From positions 47,155 through 111,154 of the forward strand of contig NZ_OCTU01000003.1 in NCBI RefSeq assembly GCF_900232945.1: a stretch of 64,000 nucleotides of DNA, given 5' to 3'. This document shows, one piece after another, positions 15,100 to 24,955 of the stretch. A program made the position numbers and the translations under genes. The notes beneath the pieces are model-generated. The model worked only from the letters and a program-made list of their open reading frames with translations. It did no database searches and was not told the origin of the DNA. How positions within the stretch are numbered: the first letter of the stretch is position 1; each line of letters begins with the position of its first letter. The DNA comes from Urinicoccus timonensis (lineage in GTDB: Bacteria; Bacillota; Clostridia; Tissierellales; Peptoniphilaceae).

Positions 15100-16311
15100 A
15101 TGAGCCAAGTAGAAAAGGCATTAGATGCCCTAAGAAGAGGAGAAATGATTGTCGTTACAGATGATCCCCAAAGGGAAAATGAAGGGGACTTGATTCTAGC
15201 GGCTGAATTTGCAGACATTGATAATATAAATTTTATGGCTTCCAAGGCCAAGGGCTTAATCTGTATGCCCATGAGTCAAAAAGAAGCGGACCGTCTCCAA
15301 TTAGACCCCATGGTCTTTCACAATACAGACAACCATGAAACCGCCTTTACCGTCTCCATTGACCATGTGGAAACCACAACGGGAATTTCTGCAGAAGAAA
15401 GGGCCCTGACTGCTCGGAAGGCAGCAGACCCCAATTCCAAACCTCTAGACTTTAGACGGCCAGGTCACATGTTTCCCTTAATTGCCAAGGCCCCGGGGGT
15501 TTTGGAAAGAGAGGGTCACACTGAGGCTACAGTGGACCTACTCCGCTTGGCCGGTTTGACAGAAGTGGGAATTTGCTGTGAAATCATGGCAGATAACGGA
15601 CAAATGCTCCGGGGCCAAGAGGTCATTGACTTTGCCCAAGAAAATGACCTGGTCTACCTGACCATCGAGGACTTAAAGACCTACCGTAAGATCAACGACA
15701 AATTAGTTGAGGCCATAGACCCGGTGGATATGCCAACGAAATATGGTCACTTTACAGCTATAGGTTATGAGGAAAAGTTTACAGGCCAAGAGCATGTGGC
15801 CCTGGTTAAGGGAGACATTGGGGATGGAAAAGACCTCCTGGTCCGGGTCCATTCAGAGTGTCTAACAGGAGATGGCTTTGGGTCTTTGCGGTGTGATTGT
15901 GGTGACCAATTGGCCCAATCCATGCGGCAGGTAGAAAAAGAAGGCCGGGGCATTGTCCTCTATATGCGCCAGGAAGGTCGGGGCATTGGGCTCATTAACA
16001 AACTCAAGGCCTACAACCTCCAAGACCATGGCTACGACACTGTAGAAGCCAATGTCATGTTGGGGCTACCGGAAGATGCCCGGGACTACTATATAGGAGC
16101 CCAAATTTTAAAGGACCTGGGAGTGAAGGAAATTCGTCTCTTAACCAATAACCCCCATAAGATTTACAACCTAAGCCAGTACGATATGAAGATCGTCTCT
16201 CGGGAACCCATTGAGATTCAAGCCCAAGAGCATGACCAAAGATACTTGCATACCAAGGCGGAAAAAATGAACCATATCTTAGAACAATTTAACCTGGAGG
16301 AAGAAAAATGA
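15100..16311 (+). CDS. ribBA: Bifunctional DHBP synthase / GTP cyclohydrolase II
   Basis: A 403-residue fusion. The N-terminal 3,4-dihydroxy-2-butanone-4-phosphate synthase has [11 protein letters not shown] and RRPGHMFPL, with HTEATVDL. The C-terminal GTP cyclohydrolase II from about 205 has zinc ligands Cys254, Cys265 and Cys267, plus [17 protein letters not shown]. It supplies both branches of riboflavin synthesis, from ribulose-5-phosphate and from GTP. GGAGG lies a few bases before the ATG. It overlaps ribH by four bases. Confidence 0.96.
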   Translation: MSQVEKALDALRRGEMIVVTDDPQRENEGDLILAAEFADIDNINFMASKAKGLICMPMSQKEADRLQLDPMVFHNTDNHETAFTVSIDHVETTTGISAEERALTARKAADPNSKPLDFRRPGHMFPLIAKAPGVLEREGHTEATVDLLRLAGLTEVGICCEIMADNGQMLRGQEVIDFAQENDLVYLTIEDLKTYRKINDKLVEAIDPVDMPTKYGHFTAIGYEEKFTGQEHVALVKGDIGDGKDLLVRVHSECLTGDGFGSLRCDCGDQLAQSMRQVEKEGRGIVLYMRQEGRGIGLINKLKAYNLQDHGYDTVEANVMLGLPEDARDYYIGAQILKDLGVKEIRLLTNNPHKIYNLSQYDMKIVSREPIEIQAQEHDQRYLHTKAEKMNHILEQFNLEEEK

Positions 16312-16772
16312 AAAAATTTGAAGGAAAGCTCATTGCTAAGGATAAGAAATTTGCCATTGTGGCCTCAAGATTTAACGAATTTATCGTGACAAAATTAATT
16401 GAAGGGGCCCAAGATGCCCTTTTAAGACACGGGGTCAAGGATGAAGACATTGATCTGATTTGGGTTCCGGGAGCCTTTGAAATTCCCATGTTTGCCAAAT
16501 TAGCCTCTCAAAGTGAAAAATATGATGGGGTTATTTGCCTGGGCGCCGTGATTCGTGGCGAAACCAGCCACTATGAATTGGTGACAGCAGAAGTGGCCAA
16601 GGGGGTTGCCCAAGTATCCATGCACACAGAAAGACCCATTATTTTTGGCATCGTAACCACCGACACCATCGACCAAGCAGTCCAAAGAGCAGGAACCAAG
16701 GCTGGCAACAAGGGCTTTGATGCCGCTGTTTCCGCCATTGAATGTGTAAATTTAAAAGATCAACTATCTTAA
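16308..16772 (+). CDS. ribH: 6,7-dimethyl-8-ribityllumazine synthase
   Basis: A 154-residue subunit of the lumazine synthase capsid. It has the N-terminal [13 protein letters not shown], the catalytic His in GETSHYELV, and [13 protein letters not shown] near the end. It condenses the ribityl-pyrimidine with DHBP. It is the last gene of the FMN operon; the ATGA junction with ribBA indicates coupled translation. A terminator begins six bases after the stop. Confidence 0.96.
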   Translation: MKKFEGKLIAKDKKFAIVASRFNEFIVTKLIEGAQDALLRHGVKDEDIDLIWVPGAFEIPMFAKLASQSEKYDGVICLGAVIRGETSHYELVTAEVAKGVAQVSMHTERPIIFGIVTTDTIDQAVQRAGTKAGNKGFDAAVSAIECVNLKDQLS

Positions 16773-16777
16773 AAAAG

Positions 16778-16810
16778 AGCCGTCTTAGTGGAAACATTAA
16801 GGCGGCTTTT
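16778..16810 (+). terminator. Terminator of the rib operon
   Basis: AGCCGTCTTA (16778-16787) pairs with TAAGGCGGCT (16798-16807) with one G-T pair, followed by TTTT. The T-run is short, so read-through into the next small gene is possible. Confidence 0.65.
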
Positions 16811-16823
16811 CCCTGGAGGATTT

Positions 16824-17135
16824 ATGCTGAAAAAAATACTAATTTTAATCAATAGTCTTTATTTAATTTGCCTAACAGGTCCCATGGTCCTAAACTACCT
16901 ACCCCATTACGACCAATTGGCCAGGGTCTATGCCTATAAAAGGAGCCTGGAAGGCCTGCTGGCCGGGAACTATGCCCTGGTCTTTAGCCTGGGCTACCTG
17001 GTTTGTCTTATCTCTTTGGGCCTTTCCCTGGGAAAAAAGACCAAGAGGAGCGTGACCTTGACTAGCCTGGCCTTGGTCAACCTGGCCCTCTGTCTTCCCC
17101 TTCTTTATGAAGCTGCCCAGGTCTTGATTTTTTAG
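16824..17135 (+). CDS. Small membrane protein, unknown function
   Basis: A 103-residue protein with three hydrophobic helices (about 4-25, 50-70 and 78-100) joined by short charged loops. ATG 16824 is preferred because GGAGGA (16815-16820) precedes it; a longer frame from 16788 would read through the terminator stem. It has no family I recognise. It lies between the rib terminator and yebC, and could be cotranscribed with ribH by read-through. Confidence 0.5.
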   Translation: MLKKILILINSLYLICLTGPMVLNYLPHYDQLARVYAYKRSLEGLLAGNYALVFSLGYLVCLISLGLSLGKKTKRSVTLTSLALVNLALCLPLLYEAAQVLIF

Positions 17136-17208
17136 GCCTTGTAAGTAAAACTACCATACAAGTCCATCTTATGGTAAAATAAACAGGTGAAATAAAGGAG
17201 GAATAAGA

Positions 17209-17946
17209 ATGTCAGGACATTCAAAATGGAATAATATAAAAAATAAAAAAGGAAAAGAAGACGCAAAAAAGGGCCGTGTATTTACGAAAATGGCCCGTTA
17301 TATCATGGTAGCTGCCCGAGAAGGTGGCGGAGACCCGGACTATAACCCCTCTTTAAAGATGGCCATTGACAAGGCAAAATCTTACAATATGCCCAATGAC
17401 AATATTGAACGGGCCATTAAAAAGGGAACCGGGGAAGATGACGATACCCACTACGAAGAAGTGACCTATGAAGGGTACGGCCCTTCCGGAATTGCTGTTA
17501 TGGTTAAGACCTTGACAGATAACCGGAACAGGACAGCACCAGAAATGCGCCATGCCTTTGACCGTAACGGGGGCAACCTGGGAACATCTGGTTGCGTATC
17601 CTTTATGTTTGACAAGTTGGGAGTCCTCTATCTGGAAAAAGAAGAGGGAGTGGACCTGGACGAAGTCATGATGGTGGCCATAGACAGTGGAGCCGGAGAT
17701 GTGGATGCAGATGAAGATGGTTTAGAAATTACCACCAACCCAGAAGACTTTGCTGCTGTCCGGGATGCCTTGGAAGAAGCAGGCTACCAACCCAAGATGG
17801 CTGAAATCACCTATATTCCACAAAATGAAGTGGAATTGACCTCAGAAGAAGATGTGGAAAAGATGGAAAAACTCATTGATGCCCTAGAGGACAATGATGA
17901 TGTTCAAGACATCTACCACAACTGGAAGGAGCCGGATGAAGACTAA
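17209..17946 (+). CDS. YebC/PmpR family transcriptional or translational regulator
   Basis: A 245-residue protein of the TACO1/YebC family. It starts [21 protein letters not shown] and contains [19 protein letters not shown], then [14 protein letters not shown]; the tail is acidic. Family members have been described as DNA-binding regulators and, more recently, as factors easing ribosome stalling on proline stretches. AAAGGAGG precedes the ATG. A TAAAAT box at 17175-17180 may be its -10 but has no good -35. The next gene's start lies within its last codons. Confidence 0.93.
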   Translation: MSGHSKWNNIKNKKGKEDAKKGRVFTKMARYIMVAAREGGGDPDYNPSLKMAIDKAKSYNMPNDNIERAIKKGTGEDDDTHYEEVTYEGYGPSGIAVMVKTLTDNRNRTAPEMRHAFDRNGGNLGTSGCVSFMFDKLGVLYLEKEEGVDLDEVMMVAIDSGAGDVDADEDGLEITTNPEDFAAVRDALEEAGYQPKMAEITYIPQNEVELTSEEDVEKMEKLIDALEDNDDVQDIYHNWKEPDED

Positions 17947-18559
17947 GCTTCTGGGCCTTTTGGCTGGAGTGGCCTATCTTCTTTTGGTTCTGGGTCTAGG
18001 AATTAGTCTGGTGAGCCAGTGGCAGGGTTTTTATGACTTCCAGTTTAAGAAAAATGCCACTGTCCAAGAAACAGGCCTATCCATAAAAGACCTCCACAAG
18101 CGGGGCCAGGCCCTGAGGATTTATTTGGAAAAGGGGGATGATGATTTAATTTCTCCCTACTTTAACCAAAGGGAGGTTAGCCACATGGAGGATGTCCATG
18201 GGCTTTTTGTCTTAAAAAATCGGATTATGGTTCTGGCGGGTCTGGCTTTTTTGGCCCTCTTTATCTATGGCCATAAAAAGAATTTTTTAAGAGACTATTT
18301 TACAGGGAACTGGATTTTACTCCTAGCCCTAATCGGATTTTTTACCTATATTGGAATGAATTTTGACCAAAGCTTTATCCGTTTTCATGAGCTTTTTTTC
18401 GACAATGACCTCTGGCTTTTAGATCCTAAAACAGATGTTATGATTCAAATGCTACCCCAGGTCTTTTTTGAACAAATGGCTGGATTAATTGGCCTTTTTG
18501 TCCTGGGAATGGAAGGAGTTTATTTCTTTAGCCTATGGAAAATCAAGACAAGGTCCTAG
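17936..18559 (+). CDS. DUF1461 / TIGR01906 integral membrane protein
   Basis: About 207 residues with four TM helices (near 5-27, 98-115, 125-145 and 180-200) and an extracytoplasmic loop after the first helix. The hydrophobic pattern, the HMEDVHGLF segment and the [15 protein letters not shown] motif match the TIGR01906 family, whose function is unknown. ATG 17936 follows AAGGA and overlaps the yebC stop; the longer frame from 17894 has no ribosome site. Its 3' end overlaps the following reductase gene. Confidence 0.7.
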   Translation: MKTKLLGLLAGVAYLLLVLGLGISLVSQWQGFYDFQFKKNATVQETGLSIKDLHKRGQALRIYLEKGDDDLISPYFNQREVSHMEDVHGLFVLKNRIMVLAGLAFLALFIYGHKKNFLRDYFTGNWILLLALIGFFTYIGMNFDQSFIRFHELFFDNDLWLLDPKTDVMIQMLPQVFFEQMAGLIGLFVLGMEGVYFFSLWKIKTRS

Positions 18560-19116
18560 CCCTTATTGGCTACACAAGAAAAAATGGGAATACTCAAGCC
18601 CTCTTGGAGGATTACTTGAAAGAATTCGCCCAAGACAAAGAAGTAGACCTGGTGGACTTAAATGCTTTGGATTTTAAGGGCTGCATTCATTGTGATGGAT
18701 GCCTAAAAGAGCCTTTTTGTCGCCTAAGGGATGACTTTAGTCCCATCTATCAAAAGATAGAAGAGGCCAACCACTTGGTTTTTGCAAGTCCGGTCTACTT
18801 TAATGGAGTGACTTGGCTTTTGAAAAAGTCCATAGACCGGATGCAGGTTTACTTTTCCAACCCCAGGGACTGGCAGGGGAAAAAGTCGGCTTGTCTTTTG
18901 CTGACAGCCGGAGCCAAACCCTACCCAGACCAGTTTACTACCAGCTACCTAGAGGGGCAAATCACCCTTAAGACCCTGGGCTATAGCACTTTTACCTGCA
19001 TACAAGTGGGGGATACAGATCGAAGACCCTATGAGGCTGGATTTTTAAGAAAAGAAGCGATTAAAATAGATGGAATAAATAGAAGAAAGGGAAATCAATG
19101 GGAATTAATCGAATGA
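18535..19116 (+). CDS. Flavodoxin-like NADPH-dependent FMN reductase family protein
   Basis: A 193-residue protein of the multimeric flavodoxin (WrbA/NADPH-FMN reductase) fold. An N-terminal [17 protein letters not shown] phosphate-binding loop is followed by a cysteine cluster ([14 protein letters not shown], about residues 49-62) and the [19 protein letters not shown] flavin-site segment. The CxxCxxC cluster is common in anaerobe members and may bind an Fe-S cluster or act as a redox dithiol. The substrate is unknown. The start overlaps the upstream gene by 25 bases and the GGAAGGAG site is rather far from it. Confidence 0.75.
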   Translation: MENQDKVLALIGYTRKNGNTQALLEDYLKEFAQDKEVDLVDLNALDFKGCIHCDGCLKEPFCRLRDDFSPIYQKIEEANHLVFASPVYFNGVTWLLKKSIDRMQVYFSNPRDWQGKKSACLLLTAGAKPYPDQFTTSYLEGQITLKTLGYSTFTCIQVGDTDRRPYEAGFLRKEAIKIDGINRRKGNQWELIE

Positions 19117-19766
19117 TAGACCATACCTTATTAAAGGCTGAGTCTAGTCAAGATCAAATCAAACAACTTTGCCAGGAAGCCAAGGCCCACGACTTTTTTT
19201 CAGTCTGTGTCCAACCTACTTGGATTAGCCTGTGCAAGGAAGAATTGGCCGGATCAGGGGTAAAAATTGCCACGGTTATTGGCTTTCCTCTGGGGGCCAA
19301 CACCACGGAGACCAAGGTCTTTGAAGCCAAGGACGCTATAGAAAAGGGAGCCGATGAAATTGACATGGTCATCAATATTGGTGCCTTAAAAAGTGGCCAA
19401 GACCAATTGGTAGAAGATGAAATCCGGGCCATCAAAGAGGCCATTGGAGACCATATTTTAAAGGTCATTATTGAAACCTGCCTCTTGACAGAGGATGAAA
19501 AAATAAGGGCCTGTCAATTGACTCTTAAGGCCGAAGGAGACTATGTCAAGACCTCCACTGGTTTCTCCACAGGAGGGGCCAAGCTGGAAGATGTAAAATT
19601 GATGAAGGACCAAGTCAAAGACCAGGCCAAGGTCAAGGCTTCTGGTGGAATTCGAGATTTTGCTACAGCCCAAAAGATGGTAGAAGCCGGAGCGGACCGC
19701 CTGGGGGTTAGTGCAGGAATTGCCATTGTAGAAGGAGAAAAAAATGCCGAATCCAGTGGCCTTTAA
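19098..19766 (+). CDS. deoC: Deoxyribose-phosphate aldolase
   Basis: A 222-residue class I aldolase that splits 2-deoxyribose-5-phosphate into glyceraldehyde-3-phosphate and acetaldehyde. It has [10 protein letters not shown] at the N-terminus, the Schiff-base lysine in [12 protein letters not shown] and the second lysine in [12 protein letters not shown] 19098 follows AAGGGAAATCA; ATG 19113 forms an ATGA overlap and is an alternative. Purine and pyrimidine nucleoside phosphorylases in the same window (53932-56030) would supply the sugar phosphate. It overlaps lgt by 23 bases. Confidence 0.93.
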   Translation: MGINRMIDHTLLKAESSQDQIKQLCQEAKAHDFFSVCVQPTWISLCKEELAGSGVKIATVIGFPLGANTTETKVFEAKDAIEKGADEIDMVINIGALKSGQDQLVEDEIRAIKEAIGDHILKVIIETCLLTEDEKIRACQLTLKAEGDYVKTSTGFSTGGAKLEDVKLMKDQVKDQAKVKASGGIRDFATAQKMVEAGADRLGVSAGIAIVEGEKNAESSGL

Positions 19767-20484
19767 CTTATTTGGTCTAGAGGTTCGTTGGTATGGAATC
19801 CTTATAGGAATTGGGGTCATCCTGGCCTATGAAATTGCCAAATACCTGGCAAAAAGAATGGGCACCTTGCCGGAAGTTGCCCTGGATGACTTTTTGATTT
19901 TAGCTGTTCCCCTAGGAGTCCTGGGAGCCAGGGTCTGGTATGTCCTTTTTGAGTGGGACTACTATTCCCAGCACATGTCTGAAATTATCAATATTCGCCA
20001 GGGAGGTTTGGCCATCCATGGTGGAATCATGGCAGGGATTTTAGTGGGTCTGGTATACTGTAAGAGAAAGGGCCACCACTTTTTTGACCTGGCTGACTGT
20101 ATTGCCCCGGGTTTGGTTTTGGCCCAAGGCATTGGTCGCTGGGGAAACTACATGAATGGTGAAGCCCATGGAGGGCCAACAGACCTACCCTGGGCCATCC
20201 TAGTGGATGGAGTTCGGGTCCACCCCACCTTCCTCTACGAATCTATTTTAGACCTTTGTATTTTTGCCCTTTTATTCTTCTATGTCTTTAAGCGAAGAAA
20301 GTTTCGGGGCCAGGTCTTTGCCCTCTATGGGATCCTCTATAGCATTGGCCGCTATTTCATAGAAGGCTTAAGAACCGATAGTTTGATGATAGGTCCCTTT
20401 AGGACGGCTCAACTTACCAGTATTGCCTTGATTATTGCTTGTCTTGTGATTTATGTGGTCTGTGGGAAAAAGGAAAAATTATAG
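19744..20484 (+). CDS. lgt: Prolipoprotein diacylglyceryl transferase
   Basis: A 246-residue membrane enzyme with about seven TM helices. It transfers diacylglycerol from phosphatidylglycerol to the lipobox cysteine of prolipoproteins. The active-site signatures are [11 protein letters not shown] (His-Gly-Gly) and [17 protein letters not shown], with the FLYES motif further on. AAGGAG precedes the ATG inside deoC. It is last in the yebC-lgt run and is followed by a strong terminator. Confidence 0.94.
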   Translation: MPNPVAFNLFGLEVRWYGILIGIGVILAYEIAKYLAKRMGTLPEVALDDFLILAVPLGVLGARVWYVLFEWDYYSQHMSEIINIRQGGLAIHGGIMAGILVGLVYCKRKGHHFFDLADCIAPGLVLAQGIGRWGNYMNGEAHGGPTDLPWAILVDGVRVHPTFLYESILDLCIFALLFFYVFKRRKFRGQVFALYGILYSIGRYFIEGLRTDSLMIGPFRTAQLTSIALIIACLVIYVVCGKKEKL

Positions 20485-20506
20485 AAGATCCTCACTAGAG
20501 GATGGA

Positions 20507-20538
20507 AAAATTGGTAGCCAGGAGGCTGCCAATTTTTT
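20507..20538 (+). terminator. Intrinsic terminator after lgt
   Basis: AAAATTGGTAGCC (20507-20519) pairs with GGCTGCCAATTTT (20524-20536), followed by more T. A smaller hairpin GATCCTC/GAGGATG (20487-20503) precedes it. Confidence 0.9.
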
Positions 20539-20748
20539 ATGGAGATTTTCAAAAGAATTTACTCCTAGATAAAATTAGATAAAATAAAGAAAGGGTTTGG
20601 GAAGTCAAATAAAGTTTAATAAGAAGAAAAGAGAAAGTGGGAGAAAAAATCTCCAAAAAGAGAGGGACAAGATGCCCTTTCTTTTTTTATTGGCTAAAAA
20701 AGAGGAAAAGGTGTGGCCTTATTCCATAATTTCATGTAAAATATAGGT
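20539..20748 (+). other. Gap before mraZ: possible short RNA plus weak mraZ promoter
   Basis: A tandem AGATAAAAT-AGATAAAAT (20568-20585) offers a -10 (TAAAAT 20580-20585) with TTTACT 16 bases upstream. A GGAGA/TCTCC hairpin and a good terminator (20657-20688) follow, so a transcript of about 100 nt could exist. For mraZ itself, TGTAAAAT (20735-20742) may be an extended -10, with no convincing -35. No ORF with a ribosome site is seen here. Confidence 0.3.
20657..20688 (+). terminator. Terminator upstream of mraZ
   Basis: AAAGAGAGGG (20657-20666), 8-nt loop, CCCTTTCTTT (20675-20684), then T-run. It has no annotated gene of its own upstream after the lgt terminator. Confidence 0.75.
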
Positions 20749-20750
20749 GA

Positions 20751-20790
20751 AGTGGTGAGAAGTGGGTTTAAGTGGTAAAAGATGGTGTAA
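20751..20790 (+). promoter_or_regulatory. MraZ operator: four 10-bp direct repeats
   Basis: AGTGGTGAGA, AGTGGGTTTA, AGTGGTAAAA and GATGGTGTAA follow each other at exactly 10-base spacing up to two bases before the mraZ ATG. MraZ is known to bind tandem TGGG/GTGG-type boxes at 10-bp phase in front of its own gene, so this is the expected autorepression site. The last box takes the place where a Shine-Dalgarno should be. Confidence 0.8.
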
Positions 20791-20792
20791 AA

Positions 20793-21224
20793 ATGTTTAT
20801 TGGGGAATATCATCATACGATGGACACAAAGGGACGCTTGATTGTCCCGACAAAATTTAGAGAGGAACTGGGGCAGTCCTTTGTCATAACCAAGGGCCTT
20901 GACCACAGTCTTTTCGTGTACCCAAATGACGAATGGAAACGCATCGAAGAAAAACTCAAACTCCTCCCACTAACAAATCGTGATGCCAGAGCCTTTGTTC
21001 GTTTTTTCTTTGCAGGAGCGGCGGAGACGTCCTTGGACAACCAGGGTCGAATCCTAATTCCGGCAAACCTAAGAGACCACGCCAAACTTGAAAAAGAGTC
21101 AGTGGTCATTGGGGTATCCACCCGGGTGGAAATTTGGAACAAGGATCTTTGGGAAAGATATACAGATGATGATGCCTTGGGCATTGACTTAATTGCAGAA
21201 AAGATGAGTGAATTAGGCATATAG
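20793..21224 (+). CDS. mraZ: Division/cell wall cluster transcriptional regulator MraZ
   Basis: A 143-residue protein with two AbrB/SpoVT-type repeats: [19 protein letters not shown] at the start and [17 protein letters not shown] near 80-95. It represses the dcw operon that it heads. ATG 20793 is chosen because the protein then starts like all MraZ; GTG 20772 would run through the operator. No good ribosome site precedes it. The gene is followed at 17 bases by rsmH. Confidence 0.93.
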   Translation: MFIGEYHHTMDTKGRLIVPTKFREELGQSFVITKGLDHSLFVYPNDEWKRIEEKLKLLPLTNRDARAFVRFFFAGAAETSLDNQGRILIPANLRDHAKLEKESVVIGVSTRVEIWNKDLWERYTDDDALGIDLIAEKMSELGI

Positions 21225-21241
21225 ATGAATGGAGAAAAACA

Positions 21242-22171
21242 ATGGAATTTCACCATGTTCCAGTTCTTTATAAAGAAGTAATAGATGGACTAAAAATTAA
21301 AGAAGACGGGACCTACCTGGATGGGACAGTAGGGGGTGGCAACCACTCCTTGGGCATCCTGGAGCATTTAAAAACAGGTCGTCTGATTTGCCTAGACCAA
21401 GACACCAATGCCTTGGAAGCCAGCAGGGACAAGTTAAAGGGTTTTTCCAATGTATCTTTCTACCATTTAAACTATAAAGACTTTACTAGGGCCCTAGAGG
21501 AAGAAGGTGTCCAAGGTCTGGATGGAATTCTCCTAGACCTGGGGGTTAGTAGCCACCAGTTCGACCAAAAAGACCGGGGCTTTTCCTACCGCTTTAATGC
21601 GGCATTAGATATGCGGATGGACCAAAGTAAAAGCTTTTCCGCCAAGGACATTGTTAATACTTATTCCTTGGAAGACCTCAACCGGATTTTTCAAGATTAC
21701 GGGGAAGAAAGGTGGTCCAAGCGGATTGCTGAATTTATTGTAGAAGCAAGAAAAAAGGCCCCTATTGGAACCACCTTCGACTTGGTGGAAATTATCAAAG
21801 CGGCCATTCCAAAAGAAGTGCGTAGAAAGGGTGGACACCCGGCCAAGCGAATCTTCCAAGCTCTGAGAATTGAAGTGAATGACGAACTGAATGTTTTAAA
21901 AGACACCCTCTACCAGATGATTCAAAGTCTTAATCCTGGGGGCCGCTTGGTGGTAATTTCCTTTCATTCTCTGGAAGACAGGATTGTGAAAGAAATCTTT
22001 AAGTACGCCTTTTTAGACTGCATTTGTCCTCCCCAGCAGCCTGTATGTACTTGCGATAAGAGAAGAGAAATCAAGATTATTACAAGAAAACCTATCACGG
22101 CCAGCCCTGAGGAATTAGAAGTAAATCCCAGATCCAGCTCAGCAAAGTGTCGGATCGCCGAAAAGCTTTAG
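21242..22171 (+). CDS. rsmH: 16S rRNA (cytosine1402-N4)-methyltransferase
   Basis: A 309-residue SAM methyltransferase (MraW) that modifies C1402 of 16S rRNA at the decoding site. It has HHVPVLYKEVIDGL at the N-terminus, the SAM motif YLDGTVGGGNHS, DLGVSSHQFD and the C-terminal NPRSSSAKCR signature. It is the second gene of the dcw operon, as is usual. GGAGAAAAAC precedes the ATG. Confidence 0.96.
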   Translation: MEFHHVPVLYKEVIDGLKIKEDGTYLDGTVGGGNHSLGILEHLKTGRLICLDQDTNALEASRDKLKGFSNVSFYHLNYKDFTRALEEEGVQGLDGILLDLGVSSHQFDQKDRGFSYRFNAALDMRMDQSKSFSAKDIVNTYSLEDLNRIFQDYGEERWSKRIAEFIVEARKKAPIGTTFDLVEIIKAAIPKEVRRKGGHPAKRIFQALRIEVNDELNVLKDTLYQMIQSLNPGGRLVVISFHSLEDRIVKEIFKYAFLDCICPPQQPVCTCDKRREIKIITRKPITASPEELEVNPRSSSAKCRIAEKL

Positions 22172-22187
22172 GCTAAAGGAGCGAATT

Positions 22188-22604
22188 ATGAATAAGAAGC
22201 CTAGAAATAAAAAAATAAATCGACCTGCCAAGACGAATTTATTCTCTTTGAGTCTCTATATCATTTGGGGTCTTTGTGCTTTAATGTTGCTCTTACTTAT
22301 GGTAAACTATCTAGAGTTGGAAAAACTGAAAAACAACATTGAGCGTCAAAATGTAGAAATAAGTGAATTAAAAAAGACCAAGGACTCTATTAGTGGGCAA
22401 TTAGCTGGGATTAAAAGTTCTGATGAAGTGGCAAATGTCGCAAGATACAAACTGGGTATGGTCTATCCCGACGATGAACAAGTTGTCTATATCCAAGTAG
22501 ACGAAAAGGTTGCCGAAACAGATGTAAAAGAAAATGTCTTTTTAAGCCCGGTTATCTCTATTTTAAAAATATTTGGCGCAAATAAAGGGGAGGGATCTCT
22601 TTGA
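22188..22604 (+). CDS. ftsL: FtsL-like septum formation protein
   Basis: A 138-residue bitopic protein: basic N-terminus, one TM helix (about 22-45), then a coiled coil (about 46-82) and a short outer tail. The topology, size and place between rsmH and the division PBP fit FtsL, which forms the FtsL-DivIC-FtsQ complex at the septum. Sequence conservation in this family is low, so the call rests mainly on context. It overlaps the PBP gene by four bases. Confidence 0.78.
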   Translation: MNKKPRNKKINRPAKTNLFSLSLYIIWGLCALMLLLLMVNYLELEKLKNNIERQNVEISELKKTKDSISGQLAGIKSSDEVANVARYKLGMVYPDDEQVVYIQVDEKVAETDVKENVFLSPVISILKIFGANKGEGSL

Positions 22605-24955
22605 AATCACGCCATAGATATCAACACGTTGCAAAAAAGGGTGGAAGAAAATCAAATGGCGCAAAACGGCGCGGGAAAATTTTCTTTTTACTTTTTCTAG
22701 CAACGTGTTTATTTTGTGCTTTAATTATCCGTCTATACCAATTACAAATCCTAGACTCCAATGATATTGCTAAAAAAGCCCTGACCCAGATGTCTAGAAA
22801 TGAGGTCCTGCAACCAGACCGGGGCTATATTTTAGACCGGAATGGTAAGAAGCTAGCAGTAAATGTTTCTGCCTCTACAGTGACCTTGAATAAAAATGCC
22901 TTTATGAAAAATGGGAGCCTGGACCAAGAGGCCTTGGACCAGGTTTTAAATAAACTAGCCAACCTCCTCTACCTACCCAAGGAAGAAGTCTATGAAAAAT
23001 ATAAGGAAGGGAAAAAGGCTGAAGTTGTCTTGGCCAAGGATATTGACCGGGCGACTTCTTTGACTATCCAAAATGCAGACTTAAGAGGGGTCTATATCCA
23101 GGACCAACAAAAGCGGTTTTACCCAGCCAACAACCTGGCCTCCCACCTAATTGGTTTTATGGACCAAGATGGCTATGGAATTTATGGGGTGGAAAAATAT
23201 TATAATGACCAACTGGCTGGAATGCTGGGGAAAAGAGTGGGCTTAAGAGATGCCAAAAACCAAGCCTTGACCATGGAAGAGGACCAAAGCAACCTGCCCA
23301 CCCAGGGCTTAAATGTCCGCCTGACCCTAGATGAATCTATCCAGGGGATTGTGGAAAATATTGCCAAAAAGGCTAAAGAAGAGGTCCAAGCCAAGGCGGT
23401 CAATGTCATCGTTCAAGAGGTGGACACTGGGGCCATTGTGGCCATGACCAACCAGGATGACTACAACTTAAACTTCCCCAAAAAGCCTCAAAACAATAAG
23501 CAACAAAAGGATTGGGAAGATTTGACAGGAGAAGAAAAAGCCAAGGTTTGGTTTGACAATTGGCGAAATTTTTGCATCAACGACATGTATGAGCCAGGGT
23601 CAACCTTTAAAACCATTACTGCAGCAGCAGCCCTAGAAGAACACACAACGACCAAAGACAAGCACTACTATTGCTCGGGCTATGTTCGGGATGTTCCGGG
23701 AGGGCCCATTCGTTGTGCCTCCTTGCCTAACCCCCATGGAGACCTTACCATGGAAGAGGGCTATGCCAAGAGCTGTAATGTGACCTTTGTCCGGATCGGC
23801 CGAGAATTGGGCTTAGACCGGATGAATCGCTATATCCACGCCTTTGGCTTCGGTCAAAAAACGGGCATCGACCTGCCAGGAGAGGTGGAAGGTCTCGTGC
23901 CAGACGACCTTCATAATGTATCCAAACTCCAACAAGATACTGTGAGCTTTGGTCATGGGATTGCCACCACTCCCATCCAATTAATCAATGCAGTAAGTGC
24001 TGTTGTCAATGGGGGAAACCTCATGGTGCCCCATGTCCTAAAAGACATTGAGACCATAGACAATAAACCGGTACAAACCTATAAACCCCGGGTTAAAAGA
24101 CAGGTTATCTCCAAGCAAACCTCCAAGACCATGGTGGAACTCATGGAAAAAGTGGTTAGCCAGGGGGGAGGAAGTCGGGCTGCTGTTCCAGGCTACCGGA
24201 TTGGTGGTAAGACAGGAACGGCCAACAAGGTTTCCAAAGATGGTGGCTATGAAGAAAACAAGTACATCTCCTCTTGTGTAGGAGTGGCGCCCATTGAAAA
24301 ACCCAAGTATACCCTCTTACTCATTGTCCAAGAGCCGAAAAATGGCTATTATGGTGGAGCTGTTGCAGCCCCCTATGCTGGACAAATGCTGGGAGAAATC
24401 CTCTCCTATGAGGGCTATGAAAAAAGTGACCGAGTCAATGACTCCCAAAAGAAAATTGATGTGGAAGTACCAGATGTAAGGAATATGTTAATTGAAGATG
24501 CTGGCCGAATCCTGTCGGAAAAGGGCTTGAAATTCAATACTGAATATACTGGAATGAATGACTTTACCATGGTGACCGACCAATCTCCAGCACCGGGAAC
24601 CACCGTAAATACAGGAACTATTGTGGATTTATATTTGAATCCCAACAATAGCAATGCCTTAACCATGCCTATTTTGATGGGTAAGAGTTTGGAAGAAGTC
24701 AAGGAAATCTTAGAACCCTTGGAAGTAGAATACACTGTCCATGGCAGTGGGCAGCTAGTGAAGCAGGTTCCCCAACCGGGAGCTGTAATCTCTTGGAAAA
24801 AGCCCATGGAACTTTATTTTGAACCGGCCTTAAACAAGGACCAAACAAAAGAAGAAAATGAAAATAGGTCTAAGTCGGAAGAAAAGAAGAAAAGTAAGAC
24901 CAAGAAGGGTCAAAAGAAAGCAAAAGAAAACAATAGAAATGAGGAAGGACAATGA
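22601..24955 (+). CDS. Class B penicillin-binding protein with PASTA domains (FtsI/PBP2x/SpoVD type)
   Basis: A 784-residue septal transpeptidase. One TM helix lies near 28-48, then a PBP dimerisation domain. The transpeptidase has all catalytic motifs: STFK with Ser334, SCN at 391-393 and KTGT starting at Lys537. Two PASTA repeats follow (about 623-690 and 690-750; VPDVRNMLIEDAG and MPILMGKSLEEVK), then a Lys/Glu-rich tail. It cross-links septal peptidoglycan and works with FtsW, encoded three genes downstream. It starts TTG at 22601 with GGGGAGGG upstream, overlapping ftsL. Confidence 0.92.
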   Translation: MKSRHRYQHVAKKGGRKSNGAKRRGKIFFLLFLATCLFCALIIRLYQLQILDSNDIAKKALTQMSRNEVLQPDRGYILDRNGKKLAVNVSASTVTLNKNAFMKNGSLDQEALDQVLNKLANLLYLPKEEVYEKYKEGKKAEVVLAKDIDRATSLTIQNADLRGVYIQDQQKRFYPANNLASHLIGFMDQDGYGIYGVEKYYNDQLAGMLGKRVGLRDAKNQALTMEEDQSNLPTQGLNVRLTLDESIQGIVENIAKKAKEEVQAKAVNVIVQEVDTGAIVAMTNQDDYNLNFPKKPQNNKQQKDWEDLTGEEKAKVWFDNWRNFCINDMYEPGSTFKTITAAAALEEHTTTKDKHYYCSGYVRDVPGGPIRCASLPNPHGDLTMEEGYAKSCNVTFVRIGRELGLDRMNRYIHAFGFGQKTGIDLPGEVEGLVPDDLHNVSKLQQDTVSFGHGIATTPIQLINAVSAVVNGGNLMVPHVLKDIETIDNKPVQTYKPRVKRQVISKQTSKTMVELMEKVVSQGGGSRAAVPGYRIGGKTGTANKVSKDGGYEENKYISSCVGVAPIEKPKYTLLLIVQEPKNGYYGGAVAAPYAGQMLGEILSYEGYEKSDRVNDSQKKIDVEVPDVRNMLIEDAGRILSEKGLKFNTEYTGMNDFTMVTDQSPAPGTTVNTGTIVDLYLNPNNSNALTMPILMGKSLEEVKEILEPLEVEYTVHGSGQLVKQVPQPGAVISWKKPMELYFEPALNKDQTKEENENRSKSEEKKKSKTKKGQKKAKENNRNEEGQ

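Noticed and set aside
20772..20793. GTG 20772 as mraZ start
   Set aside because: It would translate the operator repeats; MraZ proteins begin at the MFIGEY equivalent at 20793.
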